Assembly: GCF_900167605.1 (NCBI RefSeq)
Contig: NZ_FUYH01000008.1
Coordinates: 1 to 64,000 of the forward strand
Reading direction: 5' to 3'
DNA length: 64,000 nucleotides
Source: Caloramator quimbayensis
Lineage (GTDB): Bacteria > Bacillota > Clostridia > Clostridiales > Caloramatoraceae
In this document: one piece after another, positions 34,183 to 44,051 of the stretch
How the letters are laid out: every line of letters starts with the position of its first letter
Numbering within the stretch: position 1 is the stretch's first letter
Notes under the pieces: generated by a model
Databases searched by the model: none
What the model was told of the DNA's origin: nothing
The model's input: only the letters and a program-made list of their open reading frames with translations
Translations under genes and position numbers: made by a program

Positions 34183-36304
34183 TACCCTTATTTCCTGGAA
34201 AACGGATGATAATAATAAGAAAGTTGAAAGAATCCTTTGGATTGAGCCACAGTCAAATATAACTTATATGATAGATGTGAATTTAAATGCTTTCCCATTT
34301 TCAAGGCTATTAAGTGATATCGAGGAAAGTATCAAACAGGGAATAGCCTTTATAGAACCTGATGATGCTTTTGGTCGAATTATAAATGAAGAAGATATAT
34401 CAGAAAAGGATAAAGAAGCGAGGGATAAGGCATGGGAGATAATAAGTGAAATTGTCTGTCTTGAGCCTTTGATTTTTATCCCAAAGGAGAGAAGAAATCT
34501 TATTAAAAAGGTTTCTACACTTCATAACGTTCATGAAAATACAGTTGTAAAATATCTGAAGAAATATTGGAAAAGGGGCAAGACCAAAAATGCTTTGCTG
34601 CCCGATTATTACCAGTGTGGAGGTAAAGGAAAAGAAAAGTCCGCAGGAATATTAAAGAGAGGCAGGCCCAGGAAGAATACCGAAATCTTTGGAGAAGGAA
34701 TAAATGTTGATGATAATATAAAAAGGGCGTTTAGAGTTGCAGTTAACAAATATTATCACACCAGCGCTCAGAATTCCCTTATGCTTACCTATGAATTGAT
34801 GCGCAAGGAATTTTTCAGTAGTGAAGTTAAAATGGAAAACGGTATAGAAATACCTATAGTAAAGCCAAGCAGCGAAGTTCCATCATATGCCCAATTTAAA
34901 TATTGGTTTGAAAAGGAAAGAAATTTGAAAAAAGAAATTTCATTGCGTAGAAGTGCTAAGAAGTATGAGCAGGAAAACAGGCCTATTATGGGAAATTCTA
35001 CCACTGAGGCATTAGGTCCTGGTTCTATCTATCAAATTGATGCTACTGTAGCAGATGTGTACCTGGTATCCCAGTTTAATCGGAACTGGATAATCGGACG
35101 GCCTGTGGTTTATGGGGTTATAGATGTCTTTTCAAGGCTGGTTACAGGTATCTATATAGGGCTTGAGGGACCCAGTTGGGTGGGAGCAATGATGGCACTG
35201 GCAAATGCAGTAATGGACAAAATGGAATTTTGTAAAAATTATGGTATTGAGATTAGTGCAGAAGAATGGCCTGCTTGTCATTTACCTGATTCCATTTTGG
35301 CAGATAGAGGAGAGTTAGAAGGCAAGAATGCTGAAAATTTAATTAACGCATTAGGTATAAAGATAATGAATACCCCACCTTACAGGGGCGACTGGAAAGG
35401 AATCATTGAGCAGAATTTCAAAACTACAAGTGATAGAGTAAAGCCCTTTATGCCAGGAGTTGTGAATACAGATTTGAGGGAGAGGGGCGATAAAGACTAT
35501 AGACTCGATGCAAAACTAAATTTATATGAATTTACCCAAATCATGATAAAATCGGTACTTTACCATAATAACCAGCATCTCTTAAGAAATTATAATAGGG
35601 AAGAAATGATGATAGAGGATGATGTAAAATGTATCCCCTTGGAATTATGGAATTGGGGCATTGCAAACCGTTCAGGGAAGTTAAAAAGTGTGGATGCTGA
35701 TATTGTTAAATTAAGCCTTATGCCAACGGCTACTGCTACGGTAACAGGAAAGGGAATTAAGTTTAAGAACCTGTATTATAGTTCTAAAATGACATTAAAG
35801 GAAAACTGGTTTGAAAAGGCAAGAAACAAAGGTTCCTGGAAAATAAAAATATCTTATGACCCGAGAAACATGAAATATATTTACATAATAAGCCCAGACC
35901 ATAGTGATTTTGAAAAATGTTATATGTTGGACTATCAGAAAAGTTACTTCGATAAATATTATGAAGAAATTGAGTATTTGCAAGAAAAAGAGAAACTTGA
36001 TATGAAGAAGATGGCAGACGATGAATTGCAGAAAAAAGTAGACATTATGGCTGAAATAGAAAGTATTGTAGCAAAAGCAGATTTGGAGTCTAAGAAAGAG
36101 CGAATTTTCCAAGAAAGTGACTCAAAAAAGGTACAGGGTATCAGGCGAAACAGAAGAATTGAAAAGGTATTAAATAGAGAAAATGAAGCATTTGAATTAT
36201 CTAAGCAAACAGATAAAAAGGGAGGAGAAGTTATTCCTATAGACAGCGATATGGAACTTCTAAAAAGAAAGCAGAAGGAGGCATTAAAGAAAATCTATGA
36301 GTAA
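34169..36304 (+). CDS. tnsB: TnsB-family DDE transposase
   Basis: The 712-residue protein contains the rve-type DDE core: YQIDATVADVYLV (D291), ILADRGELEGK (D379) and KGIIEQNFK (E414), with 35-residue D-E spacing. N-terminal helix-turn-helix modules (about 90-190, with HNVHENTVVKYLKKYWKRGK) should bind the 18-bp end repeats, and a mu-type beta-barrel region and charged tail follow. The best start is TTG 34169, 7 bp after GGGAGAGG; it overlaps tnsA by 14 bp. The C-terminal tail is likely the TnsC contact. Confidence 0.92.
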   Translation: MLTINTLISWKTDDNNKKVERILWIEPQSNITYMIDVNLNAFPFSRLLSDIEESIKQGIAFIEPDDAFGRIINEEDISEKDKEARDKAWEIISEIVCLEPLIFIPKERRNLIKKVSTLHNVHENTVVKYLKKYWKRGKTKNALLPDYYQCGGKGKEKSAGILKRGRPRKNTEIFGEGINVDDNIKRAFRVAVNKYYHTSAQNSLMLTYELMRKEFFSSEVKMENGIEIPIVKPSSEVPSYAQFKYWFEKERNLKKEISLRRSAKKYEQENRPIMGNSTTEALGPGSIYQIDATVADVYLVSQFNRNWIIGRPVVYGVIDVFSRLVTGIYIGLEGPSWVGAMMALANAVMDKMEFCKNYGIEISAEEWPACHLPDSILADRGELEGKNAENLINALGIKIMNTPPYRGDWKGIIEQNFKTTSDRVKPFMPGVVNTDLRERGDKDYRLDAKLNLYEFTQIMIKSVLYHNNQHLLRNYNREEMMIEDDVKCIPLELWNWGIANRSGKLKSVDADIVKLSLMPTATATVTGKGIKFKNLYYSSKMTLKENWFEKARNKGSWKIKISYDPRNMKYIYIISPDHSDFEKCYMLDYQKSYFDKYYEEIEYLQEKEKLDMKKMADDELQKKVDIMAEIESIVAKADLESKKERIFQESDSKKVQGIRRNRRIEKVLNRENEAFELSKQTDKKGGEVIPIDSDMELLKRKQKEALKKIYE

Positions 36305-37955
36305 GTATATTTTTATCCCAAATGGTGGAGAGGCAGTTGAGGCTGAGTATAAGGAGCAAATGCTAGAAGAATATAAGGGAAATCCGTTCATAGAGGCTTT
36401 ACCTCCTATTTACTCAAAGGATGAAGTCGTAGATAAATTGGTTGTATATCCAAATTACAATAGTAAGGAAAGGATGCTCGACAGTCATCTAAGGGTGCAT
36501 ATGGTACAAAGATTGTTTCAATGCTTTCAGCCACTTCAAGTTCATTTAGACCTTGAAAGCAGGATATCAAGAGTAATACGACAAGGATATCTTGCAAGAA
36601 ATCCCTTTAGACCAGAATATGCTGCAAGTCTTCAAGACGGGTACAGAATGATACAGAACCTGAATCTCGACTTGTGCAGCAACAAAAGGTTTCGCACAAC
36701 GGCAGCAGGATTTACTATCATCGGTGTAAGTGGTATGGGGAAAACTACGGCTGTAAATAGAATCCTTGCAACTATGCCTCAGATTATCGTCCATTCCGAG
36801 TACAAAGGAGTTAAATTCAGCATGTGCCAATTGGTATGGTTAAAAGTTGACTGCCCATACGATGGTTCAATTAAAGGGCTGTGCATGGAGTTTTTCAGTA
36901 AAGTAGACAGTCTACTGGGGACCGATTATTATAAAAAACATGTTACAGGAAGGCATACGGTGGATTCAATGCTCTCTATAATGTCTCAAGTGGCAAGACA
37001 TACAGGCCTTGGTATGCTTGTTATTGATGAGATTCAGCATCTGAGGCAGGCAAAAAGTGGTGGAAGTGAAAAGATGCTGAACTTCTTTGTTACATTGGTT
37101 AATACAATTGGAGTTCCAACTGTATTAATTGGTACTACAAAAGCCATGTCTGTATTACAATCAGAGTTTAGACAGGCAAGAAGAGGTTCAGGTCAAGGGG
37201 ATATGGTATGGGAGAGATTGCAAAAAGATAGCAACTGGGATTTATTAATGGGGGCTTTATGGGATTATCAGTGGACTAAAAAAAAAGTTCCTTTTACTAC
37301 AGAAATTAGTGATGTAATGTATACGGAAAGTCAGGGAATTATTGATATAGCGGTAAAATTATATGCTATGGCTCAGATAAGGGCAATTTATTCTGGGATA
37401 GAGGAAGTAGATGCAGGATTAATCAAGCAGGTAGCACGAGAAAATTTAAAGTTAGTTCAGCCTATGTTAGAGGCATTGAAATCAGGGGATATGAGAAGAA
37501 TATCTCAGTTTGAGGACATTTCAACCATTGATTTTAATGAATTCATAAGTTCAGAAAGGCCTAAATATAGTTCTGAAGATAAAATACAAGAGTTGCTGGT
37601 TAAAAAGAAACAGAAGGAGAATGCTGATACCCTTTCATTGAAAGAAAGGGCTATTCTTAAACTACTTGACTTGGATATAGAACCTCAAAAAGCCCAAAAG
37701 GTAGTCGAAGAAATTATTAACCAAGAAGAACAGAGTATTAGTGTTTCAGAGGTAGTAATAAAGGCTGTTCAGATACTTACAGGAACAGCAGGGAAGAAAA
37801 CATCAGTAAAGAAAAATAGGATAGAATTCAGGGATGAAAATGATTTAAGGGTTATAGTGGAGGAAGGAAAGACGAAGCAAATGTCTGCTTATGATGCATT
37901 AAGAGCAAAAGGAATTATAAAGACCATAGAAAATGACTTTTTCCAGGTGGGGTAG
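36297..37955 (+). CDS. tnsC: TnsC-family AAA+ ATPase
   Basis: The 552-residue ATPase has GVSGMGKTTAVNRIL (Walker A, about 142), GMLVIDEIQHLRQAKSGGSEKML (Walker B, about 239, shown in part) and VLIGTTKAM (sensor 1). It links target choice by TniQ to the TnsAB transposase. The ATG overlaps the end of tnsB by 8 bp. Long C-terminal charged region (400-550) may hold TnsA/TnsB contacts. Confidence 0.92.
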   Translation: MSKYIFIPNGGEAVEAEYKEQMLEEYKGNPFIEALPPIYSKDEVVDKLVVYPNYNSKERMLDSHLRVHMVQRLFQCFQPLQVHLDLESRISRVIRQGYLARNPFRPEYAASLQDGYRMIQNLNLDLCSNKRFRTTAAGFTIIGVSGMGKTTAVNRILATMPQIIVHSEYKGVKFSMCQLVWLKVDCPYDGSIKGLCMEFFSKVDSLLGTDYYKKHVTGRHTVDSMLSIMSQVARHTGLGMLVIDEIQHLRQAKSGGSEKMLNFFVTLVNTIGVPTVLIGTTKAMSVLQSEFRQARRGSGQGDMVWERLQKDSNWDLLMGALWDYQWTKKKVPFTTEISDVMYTESQGIIDIAVKLYAMAQIRAIYSGIEEVDAGLIKQVARENLKLVQPMLEALKSGDMRRISQFEDISTIDFNEFISSERPKYSSEDKIQELLVKKKQKENADTLSLKERAILKLLDLDIEPQKAQKVVEEIINQEEQSISVSEVVIKAVQILTGTAGKKTSVKKNRIEFRDENDLRVIVEEGKTKQMSAYDALRAKGIIKTIENDFFQVG

Positions 37956-37960
37956 ATTCT

Positions 37961-39865
37961 ATGCTGACTTTTTTTCCAGTTCCATATGAAGATGAAATTC
38001 TGTACAGTGTTTTTGCACGATATCATATAAGAAGCGGAAACACAAGTTTTAAATCCACCATTAATGACCTTTTTGGTTCGACCAAAATTACTGCGGTAAT
38101 GGATTTACCATCAAACTTAAATAAACTTATTGAAAACTTGCCATTAGGAAGTAAGTATACAGCAGAATATTTTATATATAATCATACTCTTTATCCTTTT
38201 TATGCTGCTTTTTTGCCTCCTGGTCGCGCAAAAGAAGTTTTAGATTCTATGAAGATGGACAGAGGTGGCGGCATATATACTCGGATTGGCATCATGGCAA
38301 GTTCTATTACACTAAATCAATATTTTAAATTTTGTCCTGCTTGCATAGAGGAAGATAAGCAGAGATATGGAGAATTCTATTGGCATCGGATACATCAAAT
38401 ACCAGGTATTTTTGTATGTCCTAAGCATTATATTCCTATATATGATAGTCAGGTACCTGTGAGGGGTTATAACAAGCATGAATATAAAAGTGCCAATGAA
38501 GATAACTGTAAGGTTTATGATGTTATCAATTATCCCGATAATATAATTGAAAAGATGATTAATATTGCACAGGATGCCGAAGTTCTGCTTAACAGTAGTT
38601 TTGAGAAGAAAGAGATAGAGTGGTTTAAGGAACAATATCTTGCCAAATTGATGGAAATGGGATTTGCCACTATAAACAAAAGTATTTCTCAAAAGGAATT
38701 TATAAAGAGTTTTATAGATTATTATGGCGATGAGTTTTTACGCCTTGTGCAGTCAGAGGTTGACGCAGAAAGTGACACTAACTGGCTTATTGATATGCTA
38801 AGGAAGAAAAATAAGACAAACCACCCTATTAGGCACATACTACTGGCCAGATTTCTTGGGATTTCAATTGATAATTTGTTTAATAAGAGACTTGAATATA
38901 AGCCTTTTGGAGATGGACCGTGGCCTTGTCTGAATAAAGCCTCAGACCATTACTTGCAGGCCGTGGTTACTGATATGAAAGTAACCTATAGGGCTGATGT
39001 TAAAAGACCTATTGGAACCTTTAAATGTTCCTGCGGATTTGTTTACACAAGGAGTGGACCTGACTTGACGGAGGATGCAAGATTTACTATTGGTAGAATA
39101 AAGGCTTTTGGTTCAGTATGGGAATCAAGGCTTAAAGAACTGGTAGAAGAAAATTTAACACTGCGTGAGACAGCCAGGTTATTAGGAGTAGACCCCAATA
39201 CGGTTAAAAAATATGCTAAGAAACTTGGCTTGGTTACTTATTGGGAGAAAAGAAGCAGTGAAGATAATGAAAATGAAACTAATCATGCTGAAGAGGCTTC
39301 TGGTAGCGATTATAATAAAAGAGATATCTACAGAGATGAATGGATAAATTTGCAAAAGAAAAATCCTGACAAGGGAAAAACAGAATTGCGGCAAATGAAT
39401 AAGGCTTTATTTACATGGCTCTACAGGAATGACAGGGAATGGCTCAACAACAATTCCCCTGTTAAAAAGAGAGTAAATAATGGGTATATGCGAGTAGATT
39501 GGGATAGTAGAGATAAAGAGATACTAGCCAAGGTGGAAGATTTAGTAAAAAATATATTAGATTCAAAAAAGAAGCCTGAGCGAATAAGTATAAGTAGGAT
39601 AGGGAGTAAATTAGGAATTAGGGCTTTATTAGAAAAACACTTAGACAAACTTCCGAGAACGAGGGCTTACTTGGATTCAGTAAAAGAAAGCGACAGAGAT
39701 TTCAGGATTAGGAGGATAAAGTGGGCTATCCAAGAGATAGAAAAAGAGGGGCAGGAGTTAAAAGAATGGAAAATACTTAGGAAGGCTGGAATTAGGAAGG
39801 AGTATCAAGAAAATATAGAAATAGAATTAGAGAATTTAATTGGTCAGAATAAATACTTTAGATAA
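37961..39865 (+). CDS. tniQ: TniQ/TnsD-family target-selection protein
   Basis: The 634-residue protein starts with the TniQ domain, FFPVPYEDEILYSVFARYH, and has the zinc motif CPACIEEDKQRYGEFYWHRI, then HQIPGIFVCPKHYIPI, near 126-160. A second CSCG motif lies near 352. An HTH segment RETARLLGVDPNTVKKYAKKLG follows near 404. The large C-terminal half fits TnsD, which binds a fixed chromosomal site. Only one TniQ protein is present, so its specific site may be the insertion point next to the macro-domain gene or elsewhere. Confidence 0.92.
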   Translation: MLTFFPVPYEDEILYSVFARYHIRSGNTSFKSTINDLFGSTKITAVMDLPSNLNKLIENLPLGSKYTAEYFIYNHTLYPFYAAFLPPGRAKEVLDSMKMDRGGGIYTRIGIMASSITLNQYFKFCPACIEEDKQRYGEFYWHRIHQIPGIFVCPKHYIPIYDSQVPVRGYNKHEYKSANEDNCKVYDVINYPDNIIEKMINIAQDAEVLLNSSFEKKEIEWFKEQYLAKLMEMGFATINKSISQKEFIKSFIDYYGDEFLRLVQSEVDAESDTNWLIDMLRKKNKTNHPIRHILLARFLGISIDNLFNKRLEYKPFGDGPWPCLNKASDHYLQAVVTDMKVTYRADVKRPIGTFKCSCGFVYTRSGPDLTEDARFTIGRIKAFGSVWESRLKELVEENLTLRETARLLGVDPNTVKKYAKKLGLVTYWEKRSSEDNENETNHAEEASGSDYNKRDIYRDEWINLQKKNPDKGKTELRQMNKALFTWLYRNDREWLNNNSPVKKRVNNGYMRVDWDSRDKEILAKVEDLVKNILDSKKKPERISISRIGSKLGIRALLEKHLDKLPRTRAYLDSVKESDRDFRIRRIKWAIQEIEKEGQELKEWKILRKAGIRKEYQENIEIELENLIGQNKYFR

Positions 39866-39904
39866 AGGCTGGATGCTTATTTACATAAAACGCTCAGCCT
39901 TTTT
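39865..39904 (+). terminator. Terminator of the tns operon
   Basis: AAGGCTG (39866) pairs with CAGCCTT (39895) followed by T-rich sequence. A loop of over 20 bases makes it moderate. Confidence 0.65.
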
Positions 39905-40016
39905 ATATAGTTGAAGTGTTTGAAATATTGATATTTTGATATGTAATATAAAGGAAATTTTGTATTTTTGACGAAATATATAGTATAAAGATTATTTATA
40001 GAAAGGAAGTTAAAAC

Positions 40017-40496
40017 ATGAACCAAAAAAGTCCATTGTTAAAATATAGGATAGAATGTGACTGTAATGAAACTGCTGAGTTACCAAATAAAAGTTATGAC
40101 TTTGTATCGGGGTTATGGGTTGATGAATCAGGAGAGCCGTTAATTAGAAAATATATTGAATCATCAAGTCTTAGTGGGAGAACAGAAACATTGATTACAA
40201 AGACACGGGAAGGTATTGATAGGTCAGAAAGGTCAAGAGGCATTGAAAACAATCTCTCCTTCGCTGATAAAACTTTAATTACTGAGACTAGGGAAGGAAT
40301 AGACAGGTCAGAGAAAGGCTACGGGTACGATGCAAATATGCAAGAAAATGAAATGAATGCATTTGGTGAAACATTGATAACAAGAACAAGAGAAGGAGTA
40401 GATAGGTCTGAAAGGTCAAGCAATGACGACAATTTGGTTTTTCAAACTATAGCCACTTTTACTAGGGAGTCTATAGACAGGAGTGAAAAATCATAA
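40017..40496 (+). CDS. Graspetide (omega-ester peptide) precursor with four repeated cores
   Basis: The 159-residue protein has a leader-like N-terminus (1-55, with GLWVDESGEPLIRKY) and then four copies of a core like TLITKTREGIDRSERS at about 58-72, 86-99, 119-132 and, degenerate, 144-158 (TIATFTRESIDRSEKS). The cores hold invariant Thr, Arg, Asp, Ser and Glu. In graspetides, side-chain hydroxyls of Thr/Ser are linked to Asp/Glu by an ATP-grasp ligase, and the next gene is such an enzyme. The spacer segments between the cores vary. GAAAGGAAG precedes the ATG. No transporter or protease gene is recognised nearby. Confidence 0.85.
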   Translation: MNQKSPLLKYRIECDCNETAELPNKSYDFVSGLWVDESGEPLIRKYIESSSLSGRTETLITKTREGIDRSERSRGIENNLSFADKTLITETREGIDRSEKGYGYDANMQENEMNAFGETLITRTREGVDRSERSSNDDNLVFQTIATFTRESIDRSEKS

Positions 40497-41437
40497 TGTT
40501 AATATACCCTAAGGTGTTATTTGTAACGAATAAAGATGATTTAGCAATAGATTATTTAATATACAAATTTAAGGATAGAAAAATACCATATTTGAGATTA
40601 AATTCGGAAGATATTGTAGAATACAGCATAACCTACAATTTTGCTGATGATATTATTGTGTTATATAACGATTATAAGTATAACTTTAGGGACATACATT
40701 CAGTTTACTTTAGAAGGGCACCAACAGTATTTCCGAATTGTCAAAACTTAGATGACACTAATTTTATTAATGGAGAAAGAAGGGATTTTTTAGAGGGCCT
40801 ATACTTAGCATTAAATTGTAAATGGATTAATCCATTATTCTCTACATATAAAGCGGAAAGAAAAATATATCAGTTATCTGTAGCCAAGGAAATAGGATTT
40901 AAGATACCCAATACCATTTTATCAAATGACCCTAAGCAGATAACTAATTTTATCAAAAATAATAGCAACTGCATTATTAAACCAATTTGTCATGGATTAC
41001 AGATTACAAAGAATGGAGCATACTCAATTTATACTTCTGAAATTAAAGATATAGGCTGGTTGGAACAGGATGCAATTTTCGAATCTCCAGTTCTTATACA
41101 AAATAAAATAGAGAAATATTGTGATATTAGGGCAACTGTTATTGGCAAACAAATATTTGCAGTCGAAATAGAAACTAATGATATAGATAAATCTGATTGG
41201 AGAAAGCCTAATCTAATAAAAGATTACAAAGAGCATAAATTACCTGATGACTTACAGGCTTTAATCTTTGAACTGCATAAAAAATTAGATTTAGTATATT
41301 CGGCATTCGACTTTATATTAACTCCTGAAGGAGAATATTATTTTCTCGAAACTAACCCTGCTGGAGAATGGGTATGGCTGGAGCGGGAACTTAACTTGCC
41401 AATTAGCAATGCAATTATAAGTGAATTACTGCACTGA
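40496..41437 (+). CDS. ATP-grasp ligase (graspetide macrocyclase, MvdD/PsnB-like)
   Basis: The 313-residue enzyme starts one base inside the stop of the precursor (TAATG), a tight coupling. It has VLFVTNKDDLAIDYLIYKF at the N-terminus, VYFRRAPTVFP (typical substrate-binding segment of MvdC/D-type ligases) near 65, CIIKPICHG near 158, and the metal/ATP residues in SAFDFILTPEGEYYFLETNPAGEWVWLE near 265. It should form ester or amide rings on the four-core precursor in the cytosol. Normal length for the family. Confidence 0.88.
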   Translation: MLIYPKVLFVTNKDDLAIDYLIYKFKDRKIPYLRLNSEDIVEYSITYNFADDIIVLYNDYKYNFRDIHSVYFRRAPTVFPNCQNLDDTNFINGERRDFLEGLYLALNCKWINPLFSTYKAERKIYQLSVAKEIGFKIPNTILSNDPKQITNFIKNNSNCIIKPICHGLQITKNGAYSIYTSEIKDIGWLEQDAIFESPVLIQNKIEKYCDIRATVIGKQIFAVEIETNDIDKSDWRKPNLIKDYKEHKLPDDLQALIFELHKKLDLVYSAFDFILTPEGEYYFLETNPAGEWVWLERELNLPISNAIISELLH

Positions 41438-41452
41438 AAGGGGGCTGAGATA

Positions 41453-42334
41453 ATGGATAACTGGCAAGATAAATACTTATGCCCTTTGATAGAAAGAGAA
41501 AAGTTTAGTTTGAAAAAGGTTAAAAAGTTAGTAGATGATTTTACTTTCCTGTTTATACATTCGATATCTTTTCACGAGCCACCTAAAGAACCTAATGAAG
41601 AATTACCTGACTTTACATCTGAAGATACTGATATGGTATATAGTGTTTGCAGAAAATTTTATAATGATGCTAATGAGAGAATTGATAAATTAGAAGAAAA
41701 AGCGATAAAGTTATTGTCTTATGTTTCGGCTCTCTTTGCATTTATATCTTTCGCATTTATAAATACTTCAATTATCCTTACAAAATTAATATTGGCAATA
41801 TCAATGGTGCTGCTAGTATTATCAATGTTGATTTCCTTTAGATGTGTTAATGTAAAAGGAAGGAAGTCATTTTTTGTACCAGATGTATTTGATTTCGAAT
41901 CAGATGTTCCTAAGGATAATTTCGATAAAAAGGTTATATCAAAGAAACTATTAAATTCCGCAATCTATAATCAAAATATTGGAGACAATACCGCTGATAT
42001 TTTAAAAGCAGCAAGATATATCTTGGCGCTGGCTTTGATTGTTAGTACAATTGGATTTATTACAGGTATTGGGGGCTATTTTAAAACTTCTGATGCTGTT
42101 ACAACAGTAAAAATAGAAAATCAAGTTGAATTAAAAGATATTCAAGGCAGATTAGATATTATGAATAAGACATTAGAACAAATTAGTAATAACATTAATA
42201 ATTTAGATAATGAAAAGTTGCAAGTGGAGATTAACAGATTATCAAATGAATTAGAATTATATAAGACAAATTATGAAAGTTTGTTAAAAAGATTAGAAAA
42301 TATAGAGAATAGCATTAATATAGAAGGTAATTAA
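41453..42334 (+). CDS. Membrane protein with three spans and C-terminal coiled coil
   Basis: The 293-residue protein has a cytosolic N-part (1-80), two hydrophobic spans (about 84-102, 105-124), a third at about 186-208 and a coiled coil to the end (VELKDIQGRLDIMNKTLEQI and on). I do not recognise a family; the layout resembles two-to-three-helix membrane effectors. It starts 15 bp behind the ligase gene and could serve export or self-protection for the graspetide, or be an unrelated cargo gene. Confidence 0.65.
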   Translation: MDNWQDKYLCPLIEREKFSLKKVKKLVDDFTFLFIHSISFHEPPKEPNEELPDFTSEDTDMVYSVCRKFYNDANERIDKLEEKAIKLLSYVSALFAFISFAFINTSIILTKLILAISMVLLVLSMLISFRCVNVKGRKSFFVPDVFDFESDVPKDNFDKKVISKKLLNSAIYNQNIGDNTADILKAARYILALALIVSTIGFITGIGGYFKTSDAVTTVKIENQVELKDIQGRLDIMNKTLEQISNNINNLDNEKLQVEINRLSNELELYKTNYESLLKRLENIENSINIEGN

Positions 42335-42362
42335 ATAATTATGAAAAAGGTAAGGTAAAGCA

Positions 42363-42854
42363 ATGGGGGTATTTACTGTTCTTACAGACTATATTAAGAA
42401 TACTTTTTCTAAACTAAATCAGTATATAATATTGCAATTATTATGGGTAATTGCAATTTACTATTTTGTATTGAATTCTTTACTGGATTTTATATCAATA
42501 ATAGATGGTATGACATTTAATATAACGAGTATAAACGGAATTTTAGAATACAATCAATCAATTTTAGACTTCCTACAAAAATATGAAATTATTTGGATAG
42601 GGTTAACGATTTTATTATTTTTTGCATCAATAATAGTGATATTGGTTACTCATACACTATTTGAAAATTATATGTTTATTCGTTCTTGTAGTAAATATGG
42701 TGGAGAGTTGAGCGTATGGTCGTTAATAATTTATGGTACTTATAAATTGTATATTTTTGCTGGTTCATACTATGGTATAGTATTGTTTGCTATTTCAGCA
42801 GTGGCACATTGGGTAAAAGAGAAGAAAAGTAATTTGCTTAGCCGATTCTATTAA
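42363..42854 (+). CDS. Hypothetical integral membrane protein
   Basis: The 163-residue product has three or four predicted spans (about 22-42, 76-100, 122-150). It has no recognised motif. Position, 28 bp after another membrane protein and before the DUF4238 gene, suggests an operon. A function in export of a modified peptide is possible but unproven. Confidence 0.6.
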   Translation: MGVFTVLTDYIKNTFSKLNQYIILQLLWVIAIYYFVLNSLLDFISIIDGMTFNITSINGILEYNQSILDFLQKYEIIWIGLTILLFFASIIVILVTHTLFENYMFIRSCSKYGGELSVWSLIIYGTYKLYIFAGSYYGIVLFAISAVAHWVKEKKSNLLSRFY

Positions 42855-42896
42855 GCACAGCAAATGAGATTTATTAAAAAGATGGAGATGAGGAGC

Positions 42897-44042
42897 ATGG
42901 GAGAACAGGTAGTGATAAATCAACACTATGTACCTCAATGCATTTTGGCAAATTTTAAAAATAATGGAAGCCAAGTATATGAAGCACTAGTAGATGAAAA
43001 GAAGGTATATCCAACAAATTATAGAAATTCCATGTGTGAAAGGTATACATATGAACATTCCATTATAGAAGTAAACTCTGTAGAAAAATATTTTGGAAGA
43101 ATCGAATCCTATATTGGACCTGCAATGAAGAATATTATAAGTATTATAGAGAAGCATGAAAAAGGTGAATGTGATTTTACTGATATACGGCATTTAATAG
43201 AGCGGTATATGAGAGAATTTATTATATTCTATTATAGGAGCGGTGCCCTTCTCCATGAGTTTTCCTTTGATAGAAAAAATAAAGAAGACAGAGTATTAGT
43301 TATGTTAGGCAAATTGCTAAATTCCAGGTATATAAGGTTATTAAGCAAGACAGTTATTAATTATTATGAATTTGCTATAATAAAAAGTGAAAACAATGAT
43401 TTTATTTTAAGCGACCAGTTTATTTCAACGGCTGCATTAGGAATAAAGAATAGATTTGCTAATATAACAAATAGACAAATTGGGTTTAAGAATGTAATAA
43501 TATTAATTCCTATTTCAAGTAAATACTACGCTGTTTATTACAATGGAAGAATTCCAGATTACATTAATAGAGATTGTGTAAATACATTAAATGAAGAACA
43601 GATAAATGAAATAAATAGTGTAATTATTAATAATTCATATGTTAAATGCATTGGATATAGTAGAAATGCATTGGACAAGGCTTTACTAAAATTCAAATTT
43701 GAGTCACCATCAGCAATATATGCAGGGTTTGAATCAGGAGCAACAATGGGTGCCACGTTAAAAAAAGAAGTATTCTTTTATGAAAAAGATAAGAAAATAT
43801 GGGAATTTTTCACTTCCATTATTTGGACAAAATACAGTGGCCTTAGAAGAAATGACAGGTGCCTTTGTGGAAGTGGAAAAAAGTTTAAGAACTGTTGCAT
43901 TGATTATTATCAGGGGGCAAAAAGAATAATGGACAGTATCATAAGTAATGAAAATACTTTAAACTATATGGTTTCTGAATATGCAACAGTGGAAATGAGT
44001 ATTGACGAGTTTTATAGTCAGCCAAATAAAAAAGAGAAATGA
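42897..44042 (+). CDS. DUF4238 protein with SEC-C zinc motif
   Basis: The 381-residue protein opens with INQHYVPQCILANF, the signature of DUF4238, and ends with NDRCLCGSGKKFKNCC, a SEC-C metal-binding motif. The middle (IGFKNVIILIPISSKYYAVYYNG) fits the DUF4238 core. DUF4238 proteins are found in many defence-like islands and their activity is unknown. The most likely start is ATG 42897 after GATGGAG; ATG 42864 lacks a ribosome binding site. Confidence 0.8.
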   Translation: MGEQVVINQHYVPQCILANFKNNGSQVYEALVDEKKVYPTNYRNSMCERYTYEHSIIEVNSVEKYFGRIESYIGPAMKNIISIIEKHEKGECDFTDIRHLIERYMREFIIFYYRSGALLHEFSFDRKNKEDRVLVMLGKLLNSRYIRLLSKTVINYYEFAIIKSENNDFILSDQFISTAALGIKNRFANITNRQIGFKNVIILIPISSKYYAVYYNGRIPDYINRDCVNTLNEEQINEINSVIINNSYVKCIGYSRNALDKALLKFKFESPSAIYAGFESGATMGATLKKEVFFYEKDKKIWEFFTSIIWTKYSGLRRNDRCLCGSGKKFKNCCIDYYQGAKRIMDSIISNENTLNYMVSEYATVEMSIDEFYSQPNKKEK

Positions 44043-44051
44043 GGTGGGAAA

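Noticed and set aside
33328-39865. CRISPR-associated transposon (Tn7-like with Cascade or Cas12k)
   Set aside because: No cas gene and no repeat-spacer array was seen anywhere in the window; only one TnsD-sized TniQ protein is present.
40190-40496. Repeats in the graspetide precursor as a CRISPR array or minisatellite
   Set aside because: The repeats are in frame, protein-level conserved with variable spacers of unequal length, and are followed by a cognate ligase gene.
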